Positions 58,724 through 64,000 of a stretch of 64,000 bases of DNA are shown here, piece after piece. Within the stretch, counting starts at the first letter, position 1. Each line of letters starts with the position of its first letter. Origin of the DNA: an uncultured Lachnospiraceae bacterium (GTDB lineage Bacteria > Bacillota > Clostridia > Lachnospirales > Lachnospiraceae); the NCBI GenBank assembly GCA_934394565.1, contig CAKRQV010000011.1:24091-88090 (forward strand), read 5' to 3'. A model generated the notes under the pieces. It saw only the letters and a program-made list of their open reading frames with translations. It was not told the DNA's origin and ran no database searches. A program made the translations under genes and the position numbers.

Positions 58724-58768
58724 TCGAAATATCAATATTTTTCGATACATATCAGAATTTTATGATAT
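58724..58768. promoter_or_regulatory. two palindromes upstream of the sugar importer
   Basis: TCGAAA...TTTCGA-type arms at 58724-58745 and ATATCA-N8-TGATAT at 58749-58768, in the 165-base gap between the two binding-protein genes. They are candidates for the YesN-type response regulator encoded upstream or for a LacI-type repressor. Confidence 0.4.
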
Positions 58769-58819
58769 CGGAAATTCATCTTATATATTCTGCATTTCTG
58801 CGACAATTTACGACCGCAG

Positions 58820-60529
58820 TCATCTTCTGGCCTGTCGGATTGCATTGGCCTTATCTGTCAGCTCCTGACCGCCCTGCGCATACCAGTCCTGTACATATTG
58901 ATCAAAAGAATCCACGCTGGCCTCCCCTGTAATGATCTGGATAAAGGTTTTGACCGTCAGATCCGTAAGTTCATCACTTTTCAGCGTATTGTATTCCTGT
59001 GTATAACCCTCGTTGACGTATTTGACCTTCGCATTCAGGATCTTGCCCACGGCCACGATACGGGAGGTATACGCTGCCCACAGAAAACCTGTATGCTTCT
59101 GTCCATCCGCCAGATATTTCTGACAACTGTTATAATACCCCTGTTCCAACACGGTCAGATCATTGTATGCTCTTCTGTTTTGCATCGCACTGAGAATACG
59201 TTTTGTCGTACGGAATACGGCATCCGAATAATCCGTATTGATCAAAAACGGCGTTGCTGACTGATCGACATTCATTCCCAGATACTGACCGACACCCACG
59301 GCATCCTCTTTACCATTATACCGGGCATAATCAAACAGTGCCGAGATGATCTTCGGAATGATCTCCGGATGCTCATAACCTTTACGGGCCACGATACAAT
59401 ACTGCCGCCCATAAGAAAGTGATGTCTGGATCTCATTCTTCTCATCTGTGAACAGATACGGCTTCCACCTGGCCTCGGCATCGTTAAGCCCGGACAGGGG
59501 TGAATCCGGTGCCCACCACCAGCCGAAAAATGCACCACATCGCTGCGTGGCCAGAAGCTCGGCCATATTCGTCTTTGTCCGCAGCATGAATCCATGATCG
59601 AGTACTCCCGCCGCATACTGCTCGTGCAAATAGGCAAGTGCTTTCTTCATCTGCGGTGCGACCGATCCATTGATCATCGTGCCATCCTCTGCCTCCAGCC
59701 ATTTCCCCGGATAGGCATGAAAATAGTCAAACAGTGGATCCAGTGAAAAACAGCTGTCCGACTGACCGATCAGACTCGGGGCAAATGCCAGTCCCACATT
59801 ACCCTCAGGACTGTTTCCCGGATTTTCTTTTGCAAAGGTTTGGATGATTTCCATCGCCTGTTCCATCGTCTGAGGCTCCGAAAGCCCCAGTGCATCGATC
59901 CAGTCCTTGCGCATCCATAACAGATTCGGCCCGGTATAGACCTCGGTTTCAGGAAAAGCCATCAGCTTCCCGTCATAGGTAACCATATCCAGTTTATTCT
60001 CACCGTAGCTGCCATACATTTCTTTGATCCGGTCGCTGGTACAGGTTTCATACACATCACTCAGATCCTCGATCATATCCTGCTGCACTAAAAGATCCAG
60101 CATCTCCTTGCTGGTTACAAGCATAATATCCGGCAATTCTCCCTCCTGGATTGCCATCGTTTCCAGCTGTTCATACTGTGTAACACCGAGTCCCTCAAAA
60201 GCATCCTTATTCTGCACATTCAGAAGCTCCCTGAGATAGCGGGTATAGTTATTATTCTCATAGGTATCTGCCAAAGGCATATTCGAATTGTTATCCCATG
60301 TCATCTTCCCCAGTGTATAGGTCACCAGCTCGGGATACCGTCCCAGCGGCGTTGTCATCGCCGTCTGCCATCTTGCATCCGTCATTGAACTTTTCTGACT
60401 GTCTGTTATACCTTCCGTTGCAGAAGCAAAAGAAGTCTCCTCTGCTGTCTGTTTTCCACAACCGCCCAGCAGACTGCCAGCCACTGTCCACAAGACCATA
60501 AGAGATATACACTTAATTTTCCATTTCAT
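58820..60529 (-). CDS. second extracellular solute-binding lipoprotein
   Basis: 569 residues. Lipobox SLLGGCGK near residue 20-25. The large family-1 binding fold resembles LipO/YtcQ-type proteins: LPDIMLVTSKEMLDLLVQQDMIEDLSDVYE, TYDGKLMAFPETEVYTGPNLLWMRKDWIDALG. It starts 17 bases inside the histidine kinase gene, so it is translated with the two-component pair. It may present the sugar to the sensor kinase or serve the same permeases. Confidence 0.88.
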   Translation of the reverse strand: MKWKIKCISLMVLWTVAGSLLGGCGKQTAEETSFASATEGITDSQKSSMTDARWQTAMTTPLGRYPELVTYTLGKMTWDNNSNMPLADTYENNNYTRYLRELLNVQNKDAFEGLGVTQYEQLETMAIQEGELPDIMLVTSKEMLDLLVQQDMIEDLSDVYETCTSDRIKEMYGSYGENKLDMVTYDGKLMAFPETEVYTGPNLLWMRKDWIDALGLSEPQTMEQAMEIIQTFAKENPGNSPEGNVGLAFAPSLIGQSDSCFSLDPLFDYFHAYPGKWLEAEDGTMINGSVAPQMKKALAYLHEQYAAGVLDHGFMLRTKTNMAELLATQRCGAFFGWWWAPDSPLSGLNDAEARWKPYLFTDEKNEIQTSLSYGRQYCIVARKGYEHPEIIPKIISALFDYARYNGKEDAVGVGQYLGMNVDQSATPFLINTDYSDAVFRTTKRILSAMQNRRAYNDLTVLEQGYYNSCQKYLADGQKHTGFLWAAYTSRIVAVGKILNAKVKYVNEGYTQEYNTLKSDELTDLTVKTFIQIITGEASVDSFDQYVQDWYAQGGQELTDKANAIRQARR

Positions 60530-62240
60530 CTATGATCCCCTTTCCACTCTCGGACAGCTGTTTTGGAATATAGACTGTCACTGTTGTTCCCTCTCCCGGT
60601 GTACTGGCAAACAGCATCTGCGCACTATTACCATACAAAAGTTCCAGCCGCTCATTGACATTTCGCACACCGTAGCCCTTAGCGTTTACACTCATCAGAG
60701 ACTGACAGACCTCCGGCTCCATACCAACTCCTGTGTCCGTAATTTTCCAGATAAGTCGTTTTTTTTCTTCATAACAACGGATGGACAGTTTTTTTTCTCC
60801 TCCGTCTTTCAGATTCAAGCCATGCTCCAGCGCATTTTCGATCAACGGCTGCAACACAAGCTTCGGCATTTTATACAAATACAGTGATTCATTTACGTCA
60901 TATTCCACAGTAAAATCATCATCATGCATCACGAGCTGGATATCCAGATAGGAGCGGATGTTTAACAGCTCACTCTCAACTGTGATCAGACTTTTTCCTT
61001 TATTTAATGTGGTCCGGTAAAAATCAGAAAGTGCCAGCGTCACATGACTGATATCATCCTGCCCGGCGGCCAGAGCCTTCCAGTTGATCACAGACAGTGT
61101 ATTGTACAAAAAGTGCGGATTGATCTGCGCCTGCAATGCCTTCATTTCCTGCCGCTGCTGCCGGATCTTACCCTCGTACACCTCACGGATCAGCGTATTG
61201 ATCTCGTCCAGCATCCTGTGAAAGCTTCGCACCAGAATACCAATCTCATCCCTGGAATCATCCTCCAGACAGATCGTACGGTATTCCGGATCAACTGTAT
61301 CCACACTCCTTGTCAGCGTCTCGATACGCCGTACCAGAATCCGGCTCATATAACGGCTGATCAGAAGGATCGCCAGCAGACAGAATCCAACCACCAGAAG
61401 AATCCATCCCAGCATGACCATAAATTCCTGATAGATTGCCTTTTTTTCCATATATATACAGACAGATACCGGCAGACTGCTGATTTTCTGCGTCAGGATC
61501 ATATATTCATCCGCCAGCTCATCATATGTCATGTTCTGGGCAAAATCTGCATTCTGGAACAGGATGCGATTCCCGTCATCTATCATCATGATGCCCGCGC
61601 CCTCTTTTTCAAAGTACTGCAGCGGATCGGTAAAGCTCTGCAGATTGCAGTATACGCCAAGATACGCCTCCGACTCATGGAATCCCGGAAAGCTGCGGAT
61701 CGACAACAGCTGTTCATGGCTGTCATCCGGCCATACCCACAGCGCGCTCTGCGCCGTCTTCAGCTCCTGAAACCACGATTTTTCCTTAATCTCTGCCAAA
61801 GGCGCCAGCGTCGTGTCATGAGCAATCTGTATATTGTCCGAATAAATCGTCAGATGATCGATGCCATCATGATAGAATTTCGGCATATTTAAGACCGGAT
61901 CCACAGTCTTTGTATAATCATAATAAACATTGTATTTTTCTTCCTGCGGCTTGTCCAGAATATCCTGCAATTCCGAATCAAACACCGTATACGTCAGCAG
62001 GTTGACATAGACATCCTCCTGCCGTTCGATCGAATCACTGACCTGTTTCAGCGAAACCTCCATGGATTCCCTCTCCCGTTCCGACAGGATCTTCCGGAAA
62101 CCGCTGACCATAAAGAAAGCTACGATCGTCAGTGGCACAAGGCCGACGATAATCATTACACCATTGATCTTTCGCCGGTATTTCATATTGTGAATGCGAG
62201 AGAGAAAATCAGCTATCCAGTGTTTCATCGTCTTTTCCAC
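60513..62240 (-). CDS. sensor histidine kinase, YesM type
   Basis: 575 residues from 62240 (571 if the ATG at 62228 is used; both lie inside the end of the regulator gene). Two membrane helices (about 27-48 and 275-296) flank a 225-residue extracellular sensor. A HAMP domain follows (300-355). The His_kinase block is ALQAQINPHFLYNTLSVINW with His376, and the ATPase part has PLIENALEHGLN and DTGVGME. It should phosphorylate the response regulator encoded just upstream, in response to an external carbohydrate. Confidence 0.93.
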   Translation of the reverse strand: MEKTMKHWIADFLSRIHNMKYRRKINGVMIIVGLVPLTIVAFFMVSGFRKILSERERESMEVSLKQVSDSIERQEDVYVNLLTYTVFDSELQDILDKPQEEKYNVYYDYTKTVDPVLNMPKFYHDGIDHLTIYSDNIQIAHDTTLAPLAEIKEKSWFQELKTAQSALWVWPDDSHEQLLSIRSFPGFHESEAYLGVYCNLQSFTDPLQYFEKEGAGIMMIDDGNRILFQNADFAQNMTYDELADEYMILTQKISSLPVSVCIYMEKKAIYQEFMVMLGWILLVVGFCLLAILLISRYMSRILVRRIETLTRSVDTVDPEYRTICLEDDSRDEIGILVRSFHRMLDEINTLIREVYEGKIRQQRQEMKALQAQINPHFLYNTLSVINWKALAAGQDDISHVTLALSDFYRTTLNKGKSLITVESELLNIRSYLDIQLVMHDDDFTVEYDVNESLYLYKMPKLVLQPLIENALEHGLNLKDGGEKKLSIRCYEEKKRLIWKITDTGVGMEPEVCQSLMSVNAKGYGVRNVNERLELLYGNSAQMLFASTPGEGTTVTVYIPKQLSESGKGIIDEMEN

Positions 62241-63747
62241 CTTTCCGGTAACGCTCAGGACTCATACCGGCATACTCCCTAAAGCTCTGACAGAAATAGG
62301 ATACATTCGAAAATCCCACCTTCTCGCATACCTGCACGATTTTCATATCCGTCTGGGTTAAAAGCTCCTTCGCCTTTTCCATACGGCACTGCCGGATATA
62401 ACGGCTGATCGTCATACCGGTTTCCTTCTTAAATATATAGCTTAAATACGTCTGGGACAGATACACAAGCGCCGCCAGCTGGTCCGTCCGAAGCTCTTCG
62501 TCCACATGATACCGGATATAATGGCGTACCCGCTCAACATCACTTCTGGCCGCACCGTCATCCTCGACACAATGCTTCTCAAACCGGCGGATACAGTCCT
62601 CCACCACCTCACAAATGCTGCTTAAATTCGCACTCTGATAGACCTTTTCCACATCCTCTTTCATCTGCTGTGATCCCAGCGCCTGCATCTGCTCATACAG
62701 ATCCCGCATCAGCTCTGTAAAAATAAATTTGATGTACATCTGGGAATCCATGGATGCAGACCGGATCTGCTGACACAGCTTGTCATAGCAATCCCATACC
62801 TTCGGAACTTCCTTTTTCTGTATGGCGTCCCGCAGAAGCTTCTGAAAATCCGTCTTTTCCGGCCGAACCTCATCTTCTTCCATGCCGTCCCTGGCAAAGC
62901 CAAAGACCCGCTGATCCATGCGGTAAAATTTGTCTTCCAGCTGATTTTCCAGCTCGGCATACAGCTGCGGATAGCTCTCTATCCCACGGCTTTCACGGCT
63001 GACGGCCAGATAGGCAGTAATGTCAAATTCCTGCTGCAGCCATTCAATCAGCGTCGCGCCTATCCGCATATAATTGCTCGCCGTATGCGTATAAAACAGC
63101 AGCAGCAAATGATTCATATCAAGTGACAAGAAGCCAAGCTTACGATTTAAAAATGCAGGGATCTGTTCCCGTAACAGTTCCTCTTTTTCTTCTATACTGT
63201 TGTTCTCCGTCTCCAGAAGCATCATACACTGGATCTGTTGAAACAGCTTTTCATATGTCTCATTCTCACCGATCAGATCTCTGTACTCACGCTTTCCCGT
63301 TTCCAGATACATCTGCAGATAATACCGGTACAGGTAATCGTTGCTTTCCCTGTTCTGCGCCGCTTCCTTTTCCCGGTTCTCAACCTCTTCCACCATCAGG
63401 CGGATCGTGCTTTCAAATTCCTGCGGCTTGACCGGCTTTAAGATATAATTACTCACACCATACCGGATCGCTTTCTGGGCAAAGGAAAATTCACCAAAGC
63501 CGCTGAAAATAGCAATGGGAATCTCCTCGTCTGTCTGCCGCACCCGCTGGATCAGTTCCATACCGTCCATCTGCGGCATCTTGATATCTGTCAGAATAAA
63601 ATCCACCTTTTCATGCTCAAGCTTCTGCAAAGCCTCCACACCATTGGCGGCCTCCACGATTTCAAACTCCTCCGGCATCCGTCCCAAAAGCATACGGATA
63701 CCACCTCTCTCGATCCGCTCATCGTCCACAAGTAAGATTCTGCGCAT
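62209..63747 (-). CDS. AraC-type response regulator, YesN type
   Basis: 512 residues. The receiver domain (1-120) has ILLVDDERIERGGIR, phospho-acceptor Asp54 (LTDIKMPQMDG) and Lys in YILKPVKP. A long middle region (130-400) links to a C-terminal AraC DNA-binding domain (DQLAALVYLSQTYLSYIFKKETGMTISRYIRQCRMEKAKELL, then VGFSNVSYFCQSFREYAGMSPERYRK). First gene of the regulator-kinase-binding protein operon. It probably controls the sugar importer downstream. Confidence 0.94.
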   Translation of the reverse strand: MRRILLVDDERIERGGIRMLLGRMPEEFEIVEAANGVEALQKLEHEKVDFILTDIKMPQMDGMELIQRVRQTDEEIPIAIFSGFGEFSFAQKAIRYGVSNYILKPVKPQEFESTIRLMVEEVENREKEAAQNRESNDYLYRYYLQMYLETGKREYRDLIGENETYEKLFQQIQCMMLLETENNSIEEKEELLREQIPAFLNRKLGFLSLDMNHLLLLFYTHTASNYMRIGATLIEWLQQEFDITAYLAVSRESRGIESYPQLYAELENQLEDKFYRMDQRVFGFARDGMEEDEVRPEKTDFQKLLRDAIQKKEVPKVWDCYDKLCQQIRSASMDSQMYIKFIFTELMRDLYEQMQALGSQQMKEDVEKVYQSANLSSICEVVEDCIRRFEKHCVEDDGAARSDVERVRHYIRYHVDEELRTDQLAALVYLSQTYLSYIFKKETGMTISRYIRQCRMEKAKELLTQTDMKIVQVCEKVGFSNVSYFCQSFREYAGMSPERYRKGGKDDETLDS

Positions 63748-63889
63748 AGTTCCTTCCTCCGTTTTTCCCTTCTGGTGACTATTGTACCAGAGATGGGGGG
63801 AAATAACTACCGGAATCCAGGATTGCTAAAAGACTTTCTTCTGTCCCCTCTGCAAAATGACTGCCATAAACACTTTTTTATACACAAAA

Positions 63890-63921
63890 AAACACAGCAT
63901 CTGGTACATGATACTGTGTCC
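63890..63921 (-). terminator. terminator of the tRNA-Thr gene
   Basis: ACACAGTATC...GATGCTGTGT followed on the minus strand by a T-run, directly after the tRNA 3' end. Confidence 0.85.
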
Positions 63922-63925
63922 TGAA

Positions 63926-63998
63926 AGCCGATGAACGGACTCGAACCGTTAACCTGCTGATTACAAATCAGCTGCTCTGCCAATTGAGCCACATCGGC
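63926..63998 (-). tRNA. tRNA-Thr (anticodon TGT)
   Basis: 73 bases; acceptor GCCGATG/CATCGGC, D-loop with AATTGGCAGAGC, anticodon loop TTTGTAA with TGT, T-loop GGTTCGAGTCC. The CCA end is not encoded. Confidence 0.95.
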
Positions 63999-64000
63999 AT

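Overview
The window looks like a chromosomal segment of a spore-forming anaerobic Firmicute, most likely a gut Lachnospiraceae. Evidence: forespore genes spoVAD/spoVAE behind a sigma-G-like promoter, [FeFe]-hydrogenase maturases (hydG, hydF, TM1266-type regulator), strong AGGAGG ribosome binding sites, a NiCo riboswitch and many ABC importers with cluster-type lipoproteins. The assignment is inferred from gene content only. Most genes lie on the minus strand.

Region 1 (1-10.2 kb): the end of araD; a LysR gene wrecked by two internal deletions; a Nudix hydrolase; a secreted transglutaminase-like protein; then a tight six-gene minus-strand operon (NRAMP-like transporter, pxpB, pxpC, accB, accC, pxpA) that joins 5-oxoprolinase subunits to a biotin carboxylase and biotin carrier. 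Region 2 (10.5-18.8 kb): an apparently coherent catabolic regulon: M24 metallopeptidase, Asp/Glu-racemase-like protein, XRE-cupin regulator, one-chain serine dehydratase, MttB-family methyltransferase and MFS transporter. Each of its five transcription units has a sigma-A-type promoter with a related operator-like site just downstream of the -10. Region 3 (19-32.4 kb): EEP phosphatase, PspC, tRNA-Ala(GGC), hydF/hydG/regulator, topoisomerase III, ketopantoate reductase, VanY-like carboxypeptidase, a short unit with a 24-codon ORF, a PucR regulator and a divergent UroD/MtaA-like protein. Region 4 (32.5-43.8 kb): spoVAE/spoVAD, an XRE-cupin-controlled potABCD operon with paired operators, NudC, a TrpR-like protein, ABC-F, and a cation efflux gene under a NiCo riboswitch. 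Region 5 (44.3-53.5 kb): a Tet(M)-like ribosomal GTPase naturally fused to a YacP/Rae1-type NYN ribonuclease, an EamA transporter, two lipoproteins preceded by a broken DUF4230/SHOCT gene, and an AAA-ATPase/PD-(D/E)XK protein. Region 6 (53.6-64 kb): malQ, a sugar ABC importer without ATPase, an extra solute-binding lipoprotein, a YesM/YesN-type two-component pair and tRNA-Thr(TGT).

The most unusual structure is a family of three elements (40158-40309, 42564-42710, 55219-55366). Each has a conserved head of about 62 bp that can fold by itself, inside 40-45 bp inverted repeats that are (nearly) perfect within a locus but unrelated between loci. I do not recognise this element. Other dispersed repeats are a 43-bp hairpin (24185, 53518) and a diverged pair of about 90 bp (3482, 13770).
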